This document shows positions 54,001-64,000 of a stretch of DNA of 64,000 nt, one piece after another; the stretch's first letter is position 1; the number at the start of each line of letters is the position of its first letter. A program made the position numbers and the translations under genes. The notes beneath the pieces were generated by a model that had not been told where the DNA came from, made no database searches, and saw only the letters and a list, made by a program, of their open reading frames with translations. The DNA is from Lutraria lutraria (taxonomy: Eukaryota > Mollusca > Bivalvia > Venerida > Mactridae). The stretch covers positions 10,550,001 to 10,614,000 of the forward strand of contig OZ026845.1 of the NCBI GenBank assembly GCA_964023205.1. The letters are read 5' to 3'.

Positions 54001-55111
54001 AATAATGAAAAAGCACTCATTAGACAGATGCCTTTGAGGTGAAATTGGAACGTACGAAAGAATTACAGTTTATTCGTTTGACCTTTATGCAAATATATTG
54101 TGGGCAATGCATACCACAATCTGCTGACCGGATACTTGTAATACCATAATGGTTAGTGTCTAATATAACTGTTCTACATGAAATTAGGAACGCTAAGTGA
54201 AGCAAGCGTTAGCGAGCGACCGGCGTTTCTAATTCGTGTAGAACAGTAATTTTAGTCACTAACAAACTCATAGTTTGCCCTATTTTCCCCATCGTACTCT
54301 TGATAAAAATAGGTCAGACTCTATCTGCGGAAGAGCCTAGACAGTAGTCTTCATGAAATTAATAATCAATACAAATTCAAATAATCTTGGCAGCTGATTG
54401 GCTGAAAAAATAGGACAAACATTAAAGGCCCATAGGACCGACAAAATCGACACTGGATGTTTGAAACAACTGTAACCAAACTAAATAGAACATAAAGAGA
54501 ATATAATTATAACTTGTAGTGAGTTCTAGTCAACTGGAGTGTTCCAGGCAAACCAGTCCAAGCTAATGAGAGTGCTTGGTACAATGGGTTATTCTTTGTC
54601 GACCAATAACCAGTGTGATTCTAAATTGGACAGCGCTATTGAGCATAAATTGAAAAGACAGGATATAATATACTTACCAATGTATTGTGGGATGTCTGTA
54701 GTTTTCATAGCAATGCATAAGTATGTGTCCGCCTACAAGTAAAATAATTATGACATTTGTAGCAGATACTTTATATCGATAATGAAGTGTTATGCTTTGT
54801 ACGTGGGTTAAATGTTCAGTATCAAATAGTATCGGTTTTACTATAATAATGAATACAATGTTTATTCGAAGCAAATTATTATTCTAAAAATAATGTAGCA
54901 CTTGGTTGCATGTCTCATCAGCTACTAATGAATTCATGAAGAGTTTGTTGTATAAAAAACACTATTTTACTCACCACTTTGGGCTGGACTTCGGGCATCA
55001 GAAATTTCACATCATTGGTAACACTTTGGGAGGATTTTGGGCTTGGAGCAGCGAATGCTAAGCCCAAGCAAACACAAACAACAATAACAGTCGCCATACA
55101 ACTAACTGTAC
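42073..55111 (-). CDS. PHM: Peptidylglycine alpha-hydroxylating monooxygenase, stand-alone, 411 aa, 12 coding exons
   Basis: A secretory-pathway copper enzyme doing the first step of C-terminal peptide amidation, using ascorbate and O2. Exons in gene order: 54975-55111 (ATG at 55097, after 14 nt of leader), 54678-54732, 51433-51520, 48533-48651, 47509-47598, 46298-46346, 45053-45198, 44310-44386, 43769-43822, 43188-43237, 42427-42625, 42073-42258. All are GT-AG with matching phases, totalling 1236 nt. The N-terminus is a signal peptide (VIVVCVCLGLAFA). Copper ligands are present: the His-His pair in DISHHMLLYGC, His in LQVHYKN, the HAH of AFRTHAHMLG, and Met in QNDEMCNFY. SGYRIRNGQWTEIGR and SPQLPQ match PHM rather than dopamine beta-hydroxylase. 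The protein ends in an acidic tail with no lyase (PAL) domain, so the second step would need another gene. No upstream 5' UTR exon was identified. Confidence 0.95.
45330..45625. repeat. Probable dispersed repeat in a PHM intron
   Basis: Contains AAAAAGGGGCCATAACTCCT followed by TTTATCATCATACACTTTCA and GACGGGGCGGACAGCG. I recall blocks of this kind from repeats in bivalve genomes, but there is no second copy in the window to prove it. Confidence 0.35.
47620..47872 (-). mobile_element. SINE family B, minus orientation, in a PHM intron
   Basis: Reverse complement of the family at 59707-59958: tRNA-like head (CCGCCTCCGTGGTCGATCTG read minus), box B-like GGGTTCGAGCCC in reverse, GTCTCTTTATGTGAGA, TCTAGTACTTG and a CAAACAAGC-type tail. 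It begins just upstream (on the gene strand) of the exon at 47509-47598. Confidence 0.7.
47955..48246. mobile_element. MITE-like element with TTATTCAGAGG repeats
   Basis: The right end, read minus, is ACAGTCAAACCTGTGTTAGT followed by GGCCACCTCTGAATAAAGAC, a widespread animal MITE end. GGCTTTTATTCAGAGG-like blocks recur at 47969, 48131 and 48186-48220. The left boundary is unclear. Confidence 0.5.
50661..50701. repeat. Perfect 12-bp inverted repeat
   Basis: CCAGGGACACTA and TAGTGTCCCTGG are separated by 17 bp. This lies in the large PHM intron; a short palindrome of unknown origin, possibly a MITE end pair. Confidence 0.6.
54151..54264. mobile_element. Palindromic MITE
   Basis: GGTTAGTGTCTAATATAACTG then TTCTACATGAAATTAG is mirrored by CTAATTCGTGTAGAACAG and AATTTTAGTCACTAAC. 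The centre has AAGCAAGCG and GCGAGCG. No coding capacity. Confidence 0.6.
54270..54422. mobile_element. Possible MITE with GTTTGYCCTATTTT ends
   Basis: AGTTTGCCCTATTTTC on the left matches inverted GAAAAAATAGGACAAAC on the right. It adjoins the preceding palindrome. The match is short, so confidence is limited. Confidence 0.4.
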
Positions 55112-55324
55112 CTGAAATAAGAGGAAGAAAATGTTAACCTAGATCTACATGATATTCTGAGAATTGATGTAAATTCTACAATATTTTCAAAAGTAAATTT
55201 TGTGTACATCGTGTCTGACGAAGACTCACGATTGCCAAACGCGGCCAATGCCAGAATAAGACATACACGGGGTTGAGTTCACGGATTCAATGCCAACGCT
55301 AAAGATTCTTTAAATTTGTTTATT

Positions 55325-55526
55325 TAACCGTTTTTCCTAGACTGTATTCTAACCAATACTAACTAACCCTTCAGATAGGAACCGGCAACTTTTTCACTTG
55401 TGGAGGAAAATCGACATTTTTATCAAATTTTCATGGAAAGGTATGACCCGTCGCGACTGGGAATGGAACTGGGAACCCATGTTACGAAACCTGAAAAACT
55501 AACCACTGGAACACGACTGCGGCTCT
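55325..55526 (-). mobile_element. tRNA-derived SINE (family A), minus orientation
   Basis: Shares blocks with 59525-59998: CTAGACTGTATTCTAACCA, AGGAACCGGCAACTT, GTGGAGGAAAATCG, CATGGAAAGG and GCGACTGGGAATGGAACTGGG (box B region reversed), ending AACCACTGGAACACGACTGC (box A region reversed). This copy is uninterrupted. Confidence 0.7.
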
Positions 55527-56179
55527 AAATTTGTCTGCAGTAACGTCTTAAGAACGGAATATATTTGGGAACAAATCGTATCCTAAAAAGAAGGTATGAT
55601 TTAAAGGTGAGTTTAGAAAAAGTAGAAAATAAAAGGTTTTGCTTCCTACCTTCCCCTTTATTGGGGGGGGGGGGGGGCAGTAACAGTAAATATGGCTTTT
55701 TCCTAGACTTACCCTAATTAAATTAACAGTTTTAATCGATTCAAACCTTAAACTTAACACACCGATTATACAAAAATTACAATTATCGAATGGCCTTTGC
55801 CAAGGACTTGCCTCACGTATAAATTAGAATGAAGACAGTGTACTGCGTGCCTGTTTCGCGTGATCTTAAAAACAACAGTATTCAATAAATCCCACGTGAC
55901 AAGTTACTAACATATATATCAGAATTTTATGTTAACATCTAAGAGGATTTTTTTCTGTTAAAGCCTATTTAATGTTGTGTGTTGAATATGTAAGAGAGTT
56001 TGTCACGATAAAAATCATCAAGCATGGTATTCTGTTCAAATAATTTGAACATCATTAAGATCAGCTTATTAATTCTTTAGTTAAAAATCGTCAGTTTATG
56101 ATTTATGTTTATATCAATCTCCTTTATTATATCAATACACAGTAGAAGGCTATGATGAACTCCTGGGGACTCAAATGAT
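55527..56179. other. Upstream flank of PHM, no gene seen
   Basis: AT-rich DNA with a G-run at about 55664-55678. May contain the PHM promoter, but no clear TATA or first exon was found. Confidence 0.4.
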
Positions 56180-56333
56180 TACCGTGCAACTTCCAAAGCA
56201 ACACGTTTTTGTAAGGAAGGTTTGTTGCTCTAGAGAGGTTAATCAATAATTAAACCATGCAGTGGAAAAATCATGCTGTTGTTGAAGGGAGGTTGTTGTT
56301 CAAGAGAGGGTCGCCCTGGAGAGATTGTACTGT
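56180..56333. mobile_element. MITE copy 3, same family as 610-748 and 2390-2556
   Basis: TACCGTGCAACTTCCAAAGC at one end and GGAGAGATTGTACTGT at the other. The internal GTTGCTCTAGAGAGGTTAAT and TTGTTCAAGAGAGGGTCGCC match the family in the opposite orientation to copies 1 and 2. It is more diverged. Confidence 0.65.
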
Positions 56334-59300
56334 TCTTCATTACATGCATATTTCACTACTGTCTAGGTCTATGAGTCGAATAAAATTTCACTGTAGAATA
56401 CATGGTGTCTCTGATTGTATCCATTTCTTTACAGTATTAGAGTTCACTATAACAGTATTTTACTGTATTAAGTAAGTAAGTTTATTGACTTATACTATTG
56501 TATGTATTAAGTATTATCTTATTTACGTCAGTCAAATCACATTATAATTCAAAAGTAATAATTACAATACATTACAAAACAAAAAGAAATTTTCTATGCG
56601 TACCCATATATTTTAGTGTTAAAAAAAACACGACATGTCCGTTGTCTAACCTATGTTTTGACAAACGATTATGTGTACGGTAAAACCATTTTGCCATTGT
56701 CCTTACGTTGAATGTGTAATAACACGACATCACCGCGATTTTCTCGTGCATGCACGGACCAATATAATAACATACCGTGTGTATACGAAATCAAATCTTT
56801 CAATCTGATTTTATAGCTGTGTCGTCAAAACGAAAAAGCCGTTGACAAATTTGAATTTGATCACGTTTTCTTTTATTTTATTAAGCCTAGAATTCCGTCA
56901 AATTTACGTAAACGTGCCATTGGCATGCTCACTGCTGGTATGCCGCGACATATGAGGTTTGTTATAAGGGTTGTTGGCTGATAGCCCATGCCTTTCGTAG
57001 TCTTAGGCAACGTTTTTTTTTTGTTGTTCAGTAATTAAAAAGATCATATAGATTTGCTGTACTCGAGTTAAAAGAATACATTGCAACCACTAGGCCAGTT
57101 TGCATTGTTAAATAAGTGTCTCGTAAATATGTTGCTTGATATTGCGGGATAAAGCTGTCCACATTCAAAAGTTCTTTAAAATGAGATACTTCTCGAGTAA
57201 AATATATAATTTTTGCAACAGACAACCTAAATATTTTGGCAGGTAATGGGATCCACGAATCTAACACCGTAAGATCACAGGTTTGACAATATAAACTCAA
57301 GGTTATAGGTTTGGTCAAATAAGATTATTTATTACTCAAATACTTGTTTTTACACCCTTCGTAAAATGAGACTGCGGACCTTAAGAGTATTAGCCTACTG
57401 TGAAAAGTTTGTACAACTACACATGCGCAAACATGCACGAAAAATATTAGAAACTTCCGGTTGACGCTTTTGAAGTAAGAAACAGACTAATAGAAACCAT
57501 TACAGACTAAAACCAATCACCGTGTACATGTTTGTCAGTCACTGACTGGTCATAAAACTGTCGGATTGATATCCACGGGAACAACTTCATGTCCTCGTAA
57601 CGTGGTTTCCGTAACACTCCCTTTATCTATATGAGGGCCTATTGTCTGCAGAACACGTCGAAGTCCTAGTGAGATTACGTCCACACGAGCAAGAAATTTA
57701 GAATAAAATTCAAAACTGATCTCTTATGTCACTATATATGAGAATTCAGGAAATAGTATTTCTTAATAATTTAATGATTTCATGCTGACAATTCTTTGAC
57801 CGTATATATCTGCAATTAATTCACAACAACGTCGGACAGGATCTAGTATTACGGTGTTTAAATATTATCTTCCGGTGGTACACAAAGTGTATCGATCTAC
57901 GAACAGTAATCATACTATAGTAATCATTTATGAAACTATATCTGACTCATATTGTGATAAACACGCTTAATCTAAGAAGGGTATCTTACTAAACCCATAA
58001 AAAAACAGGATTTTAAAGTAGAACAGTCTCGACATGTATTTCATAAAATGTCCCTGTTAAGTTATAATTAGAACCGCGATATCCTAAAAGAACATTAGAG
58101 TATTTTTGCGACTGAGTTTGGGCCGAAATTCGGTCCCATTCCTCTGTCCCTTAAATTCATAAAAATTCACCTTCACTAATTTTTTTCTTGAAACATTGTT
58201 GATAAAATAGATCATTAAATTTACCTGTAGATTTGTCCTTTTTATGTGACCATCAAGGTTATGACCTATGGTAATTAATGAAGTAGGGATACGTATACAT
58301 TGTCATGTTATTGTTCCCCCTTTTCCGCTCAAGATACAATATTTCCCCTTTCTAAGGGCCCCGCAACCTAAAATACTGACTATACTGCGTTGTCCAATCA
58401 ATATTTAATTTAGTTACAACTATTTGAGAAGTGTTGTGGTCCGCTTAAAAAATGTATGACTACTGAGGGAAATATAAAAATCACACGAGAAACGCCTACG
58501 CATTTGTGTGTTAAAATGTACCTATAAAATTTAAAAAACTTAAAGGCGGAAATTATACGTCATGCAGTGTTTGTAATCAGGATGTTATACATATCAATAT
58601 CAAACAATAATAACATATTCATGGTCTGTGTTTTTTATGTTAATTTCGAAAAAGTTACATGTACAATATGATTCATTGAAAAGTAATAATTTAAAGTATC
58701 ATTAGTTGACCATATTTGATATTAAATACATTGATCAACAAAATTCGTTTCTGTTAATTCCATTGTACTATTATTTTTAATAAACGTGAATTTGAACTCT
58801 TTAACCTACAGAACAGAGCGTTCAGAGGAACAAACACTTATATATTATGATTTAATACAGTTATACATACATTTAATTATCCGTTCACGATTAGATTTTA
58901 AGTTCTTAATATATTCCTTGAACGGCATGAATAGTCCAATAAATTAGTTTAAAAATAACTTAAGATATCCAAGAACTCAACCAAATATTATCAAACAACA
59001 CTAAGTATTCACCTGTTTACAAGCCCGGGGCGATTTGGTGGTAATGTAATTTGATGTGTTTAAAATTGACCACATTCAACTACTACTTCCGGTATGCAAA
59101 TTGACAGCTTAATACTGTAGTTATTGCGCGATCATAATGAGAATACGATAATCGACATGCTTGCCCCAAGCAGACTTGTTTCAGTTTAACAAATGAGGGT
59201 CTCTTTATTACATTATTCTTTACTGTAGAACCCTTGAACAAAGTGCATGTCAAAATGCACGTACATTTTTATACCACCCACTCGCTTTGTTTGATAAATG

Positions 59301-59524
59301 TACGTAAAATACACGCTTGTTTTACAAAGTTTGATGTGATGTGTTTAGACAACAAAGACAATAACATGTTGCTGGGTGCTTATCAATTAGGTGTTGTACG
59401 ATATTAGTCAGTGATAACACATAGGTTCTGTTACCTCTGCGCATGCGTCGGATGAAAGAATTTGGAATACAAAATGTTTATTTTGGTATATAACGCCGTT
59501 TTTTTCCAAACAATTTTCAGTAAT
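56334..59524. other. Intergenic DNA, nothing recognised
   Basis: AT-rich, with short open frames of no protein character. Confidence 0.5.
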
Positions 59525-59998
59525 ATACCGCGGCCGATTCAGCTATTTTCCTGGACGATATTCTAACCAGTACTTACTTACTCTTCCACAAGGAACCGGC
59601 AACTTCTCCACACGTGTAGGAAAATCGTTATCGTTTACAAATTTACATGGAAGGGTGTGACCTGCTGCGACCAGTAATTGAACCCGGATCTCCGTAATAC
59701 AAATCCTGTGTAGACCCGCCTCTGTGGTCAAGTGGTTAATGTCGCTGACTTCAAAAATCACTGTAACCTCTCACTGATAGAGGGTTGTGGGTTCTAGTCC
59801 AACTACTGACCATGTCTCTTTATGTGAGAAAGTAGGCAGATGGGAGTCTAGTACTGGTTCTTCCCAGGAACAATGGTTAGGTGAACTGCCCCCCTCATAA
59901 TTTATGACTCTGACTGTTGAAAAGGAGCATAAATCACAAACAAACAAACAACAAATCCCTTGCACTAACCACTGAACTACGACCGCGGCCTCAACGCA
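59525..59998 (-). mobile_element. SINE family A interrupted by a nested SINE
   Basis: Family A sequence runs 59525-59706 and resumes at 59959-59998 (ACTAACCACTGAACTACGAC). The gap is filled by a family B SINE. The uninterrupted relative at 55325-55526 shows the expected continuity. Confidence 0.75.
59707..59958 (+). mobile_element. SINE family B nested in family A, with target duplication ACAAATCC
   Basis: Head GACCCGCCTCTGTGGTCAAG then TGGTTAATG (box A) and GGGTTCTAGTCC (box B). The body has GTCTCTTTATGTGAGAAAGT and the tail is CAAACAAACAA. ACAAATCC occurs just before the insert (59699-59706) and at its end (59951-59958), a target-site duplication. Confidence 0.8.
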
Positions 59999-60764
59999 TA
60001 CATGGAACGATGTTGTGTCTGTAACATGTTCGTTGTTGTTAATTACGAATTAAATAATAACTTATGTATTTTCCTGTATCTGAATATGTACATTAAAACA
60101 CACATAACAGCGATAGTCTATCCAGGTTGTAAGTTCAAATTTTAGCGAGATAAGATAGCTTACGTGCAGTTTTAAATTTGGCAAAAGTCCCCTTTAAGTT
60201 CTAGTCACCACAATTATAGGGGACATAATTTCATGACAATTTCCATTGGAATTGATAAATGGAGCATTTCTCATATTCATAATGCAGTTACATGTATGAA
60301 CTTAAGACTGTATGCCTACAAAATCATATGATTTTTCCAAGCGTTATCCCCATTATTTTAAGTTAAATTTATCTGACTTATCCAATTCATGTAACGCATG
60401 CATTCAGACACAAATACGAGTCGTACTATTTTAAAACACTGCAAGCTGTTGTACTTTAAATGTGATCGTAATTATTTTTTATTAAATCTGTTTAAAGCTT
60501 CAAAACCAAAAATTATCTTAAATGACTGAATTGAACGGGTCGTACCATTTAAATTTATTATATGACTGTGTTGAAAAGTATGTCGACTGTGTTTTGAATT
60601 CTTTTAAGTGTAAACAGTTGTCCTGTTAATAATACAGCTGAGATAACGTGGTGTCGTCTGTGGTAGGATTATAAACTGTATATACAGTCATAAGTATACG
60701 AGTATGTAACATGTGTGTAGTTTGAATATTCCAGTACTATGTTAAAGTGCAACCGCTCCTTTCA
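59999..60764. other. Intergenic DNA, nothing recognised
   Basis: AT-rich with no structure I can support. Confidence 0.45.
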
Positions 60765-60960
60765 GCTTTCTTTTTTACGAAGGACACCCAAATATACATT
60801 CTAATCGTGTTCGTGCTCCGCCGATTTTACTCGTTCTTCGAAACTAAGAAGCCTATAATACCGGTTTTATTTTCTATTATGATATGAAAGCCAAAACTGA
60901 AAAGGAAACCATTGTCACTGTTTTGGGTAAAGAAGTGGGACGGGCCCTAATGATTAGTAT
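60765..60960. repeat. Dispersed repeat related to 8045-8325
   Basis: GACACCCAAATATACATTCTAATC matches the inverted left part of the copy in the chitin synthase intron, and TCGTTCTTCGAAACTAAGA matches its middle. Confidence 0.45.
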
Positions 60961-63109
60961 CGTATTAGGGTCTGAACTTCATACAGTGCTGACCGACCCG
61001 AGTCTCCCGACCGGATGATATCAGGACACCAGACTCGTACACAATACCAGGACTCCACAATCAATATCCTCAATAATATCTCTTAGAAATGAAGTTAAAT
61101 AATATCGTACTAAACTATTACTCAACTATAAAATAGCTGTGGCATTTTTCATACCCTAATGTATGTTTTCATAATTTTCACTGTACGAATAATAGAAATA
61201 ATTTGATTATGTAATGTTTATCTTATGCAGTGTATGAATCAAACTTTGTACAAATATATCACAGATATATATTGTGATTCACACGTAAGCCTCCAGAACA
61301 CAATTATGTAAAGCTAAACCTCTAGCTCTTACTAAAGTATAATCATGGATTCATTTGTTTTAACGTAATTTATTTATATATACGTAACTGTACAAGCATG
61401 TTATATTCATGAAATATTGCACTAATAGAAACTAGTGTTATGCATATGAACCTCCGTACTATGTAAGAAATATACGCGCCGTAATGTGTTAATTTTTCCG
61501 TAAACGGAGAGATTATAAACTAAGTTTCTTTACAAATCAACTGTACAATTTACTTACAACAATATGGTGGATCATAACAAATAATAATTCCAAGATTATC
61601 ATGGTAAAAATGACTTACCAATGTTTCTTTAACAACAGATTTTAAAGCCTTTCACCATGTAAGATCCGTAAATGGAAATAATCGAGTACGTGATGTTCAG
61701 AATGTGTATAAAGCTTTAATTCACTGCACTTGGTTCAAACTTACTGATAAGGTTACGCTTTACACTGTAAGTTATCGTCTGTTTACGTCCCTCTGCTTAT
61801 CATAATTTGCCGCATGAGAATTTCTGTGTTTAGACCAAGTTATCGGAAAATTGTCACCCACGTCACAGAAATGGTTTTATGTATTGGAAATGAATGCCGG
61901 GTTCCAATACATCGAGATCACGTGACGTAACTATGGAGACGCAGGAATATGGTGATCGATAGCACCATTCACGCAGAGAATATTGTAATAAGCCCACAAA
62001 TCAATGCTTCCAATGATCTCGAGCATAAATCATACCTGCGGGTTTAAATTACAATAACTCATGAATTATAGATGCGAATTTTCGTTCTTCGCGCACAAAA
62101 ACTCGAATCCTAATTGATACACAAAAATGCGTATTTCTCACTTTTAAAAACTTCTTGTGTGAAAAGGCGATTTTTTGTCCTACTTTCACAATATTGTTAA
62201 CTTGTTAGTTTTATCAGATAAATCTATTACTGATGATCGTGTCCGATATAAGATTATCTTGAAACGTTCACAAGTTCACATAATATTAGGATTTCATGTG
62301 TAGAAAATTCAAATCTTCCAGTAGCTAGGTTATTGACGCAAATTAAAATTAGATAATGATGATCATGAAGAAGTATTTGAGTGAAATAAAAATTTTAATC
62401 AAATTATAATTAATTATACCATAAATAGTCTGAAATTCGAGATTGTTCTGTTTGTAAGGGAGACAATCCTGTCAGATGAAATCGCTTTTCAATGAAGATA
62501 TTTATTTCACCCCATCCCCCCACAAAAAATATAACTATAAATAACATTGACGCGTACTCCTTGTCAGCAACCTTACATTTATCCCTTACAAACGCCTTAA
62601 CAAAACACCAATTTGTCTCAAAGAACGCAGGTCTGTACATTTTAATTAAAAATAATAATGAGTTTTACACCAGCAATGAGTACATCATAATCAATGTTCT
62701 GAAAGTACTCATGATAAATGTGAGTTGAACTTAATGCAGGTTTCCATTTATGAACTAAAAAGTAAATATTTCAAAATGGAAACATGTTCACGGCGGATGT
62801 AGATAACGGAAGTAGTACTCTCTGAGTGACGGCCTAAAGTAGTGAACAAAGTTCAACTCACAAAAATAATTAGAATATTTGTGATTCACAGGAAAAAGAT
62901 CGTAAACTTTTAATCAAAACGAGTTCTTATAGTTGTGCTTGTGTTTTCCTTATTAAAATAAAAGAGCATCACTTAAATTTAAGTTATTATTTTGATGTTC
63001 AGCCAAGAAACGTCACATTGTAAAATATACATACATCAATTACGAATAATCTTATTTCTTACCTGATTTATTACGCATGTTAATAACAAATTCCTCCTGG
63101 CATGTGATA
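60961..63109. other. Intergenic DNA, nothing recognised
   Basis: AT-rich. A donor-like GTAAGTCA on the minus strand at about 61611-61619 could belong to a distal 5' UTR exon of PHM, but nothing confirms it. Confidence 0.4.
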
Positions 63110-64000
63110 ACTGATGTAAAAGCGTGAAATATACCTGATATAAACGTGAGTTATATAATTATGATATAAACGTGTGATAACTGGTGTCAACGTGTGAGAT
63201 AACTAACGTAAACGTATATGTTAACTGGTGTCAACGTGTGTGATAACTTGTGTAAACGTGTGTGATACTAGTATATATTATGTAAATGTGTACGATATAT
63301 ATCATGTAAACGTAGGTAATGTATATTATGTAAATGTATGTGATATAAATAATATAAACGTGTGTGATACAAATCATGTAAACGTGGTGTGATATATATG
63401 TAAACGTGTGTAATATATATCATGTAAACGTGTGTGATATGTATCATGTAAACGTGGTGTAATATATATTATATAAATGCGTGTGATATATATATTTTGC
63501 AAACGTGTATAATATATATCATGTAAACGTGTGTGTGATATATATCATGCAAACGTGTGTGATAACTGGTGTAAACGCGTGTGATATATAATATATCATG
63601 TAAACGTGTTTGATATATATTATGTAAATGTGTGTGATATGTGTTATGTAAACATGCGCAATGTATATTATGTAAACATGCGCCATGTATATTATGTAAA
63701 CATGCATAATGTACATCATGTAAACATGTGTGATAACTGGTGTAAATGCGTGTGATATATAATATATCATGTAAACGTGTTTGATATATATTATGTAAAT
63801 GTGTGTGATATGTATTATGTAAACGTGTGTGATATATATTATGTAACGTGTGTGATATATATTATGCAAACATGCGCAATGTATATTATGTAAACATGCG
63901 TAATGTATATCATGTAAACATGTGTGATAACTGGTGTAAACGTATGTGATATATAATATATCATGTAAACGTGTTTGATATATATTATGTAAATGTGTGT
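63110..64000. repeat. Satellite of about 20-24-bp units, running off the window end
   Basis: Units such as ATGTAAACGTGTGTGATATA repeat with variation in the TATA segment. A longer higher-order block (GATAACTGGTGTAAACG... GATATATAATATATCATG) returns about every 180 bp near 63560, 63730 and 63925. Open frames across it are artefacts of the repeat. Confidence 0.85.

Noticed and set aside
63519..63869. 116-aa ORF with ITHVYIIYI repeats
   Set aside because: Translation of the terminal satellite.

Overview
The window looks like nuclear DNA of a mollusc, most likely a bivalve. Genes are split by many GT-AG introns, intergenic DNA is AT-rich, and tRNA-derived SINEs and MITEs are common. The first gene is a chitin synthase whose upstream exons encode the end of a myosin motor, a fusion known from molluscan shell-forming chitin synthases. 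No prokaryotic features are present.

Layout. (1) About 895-14206, plus strand: the 3' fifteen exons of the myosin-chitin synthase gene; the rest of the motor lies upstream of the window. (2) 14207-18254: 3' flank, SINE and tRNA-like copies, and a tentative minus-strand Ser/Asp-rich gene (16731-17760). (3) 18261-35497: a complete 17.2-kb Polinton/Maverick with about 200-bp terminal inverted repeats and an exact 6-bp target duplication (GTCCAT). It carries protein-primed DNA polymerase B, a chromodomain integrase, packaging ATPase, adenovirus-type protease, major and minor capsid proteins and about ten accessory ORFs, none visibly broken. (4) 35504-42072: mostly non-coding, with a 1.5-kb foldback DNA element carrying an 8-bp target duplication (38481-39983) and a mariner-type MITE. 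(5) 42073-55111, minus strand: a complete 12-exon gene for a stand-alone peptidylglycine alpha-hydroxylating monooxygenase (PHM). (6) 55112-64000: no gene seen; SINEs (one nested in another), MITEs and a roughly 22-bp satellite running off the window end.

The most unusual signal is in the left arm of the Polinton. Three small ORFs (two minus, one plus) are each followed, 11-31 nt after the stop codon, by hairpins matching the metazoan histone-mRNA 3' stem-loop, including its CCAAC and ACCA flanks. The minus-strand clusters also have a purine-rich block where a U7-binding downstream element would sit. The zinc-knuckle gene, the polymerase block and the capsid block have AATAAA signals instead. 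This suggests the element uses two 3'-end pathways, one tied to S phase through SLBP/U7. Supporting promoter architecture includes TATA boxes about 30-40 nt before start codons (two overlapping the previous stop codon), an array of four CCAAT boxes at 24-bp spacing between divergent genes, and three CRE-like sites at 20-bp spacing near the right end. Several capsid-block genes overlap by ATGA.

Gene order suggests three Polinton modules: a left-arm accessory module, a replication module (polymerase plus three small ORFs), and a packaging/capsid module (ATPase, two basic core-like proteins, integrase, minor capsid, major capsid, protease). All functions are inferred from motifs read by eye; no database search was run.
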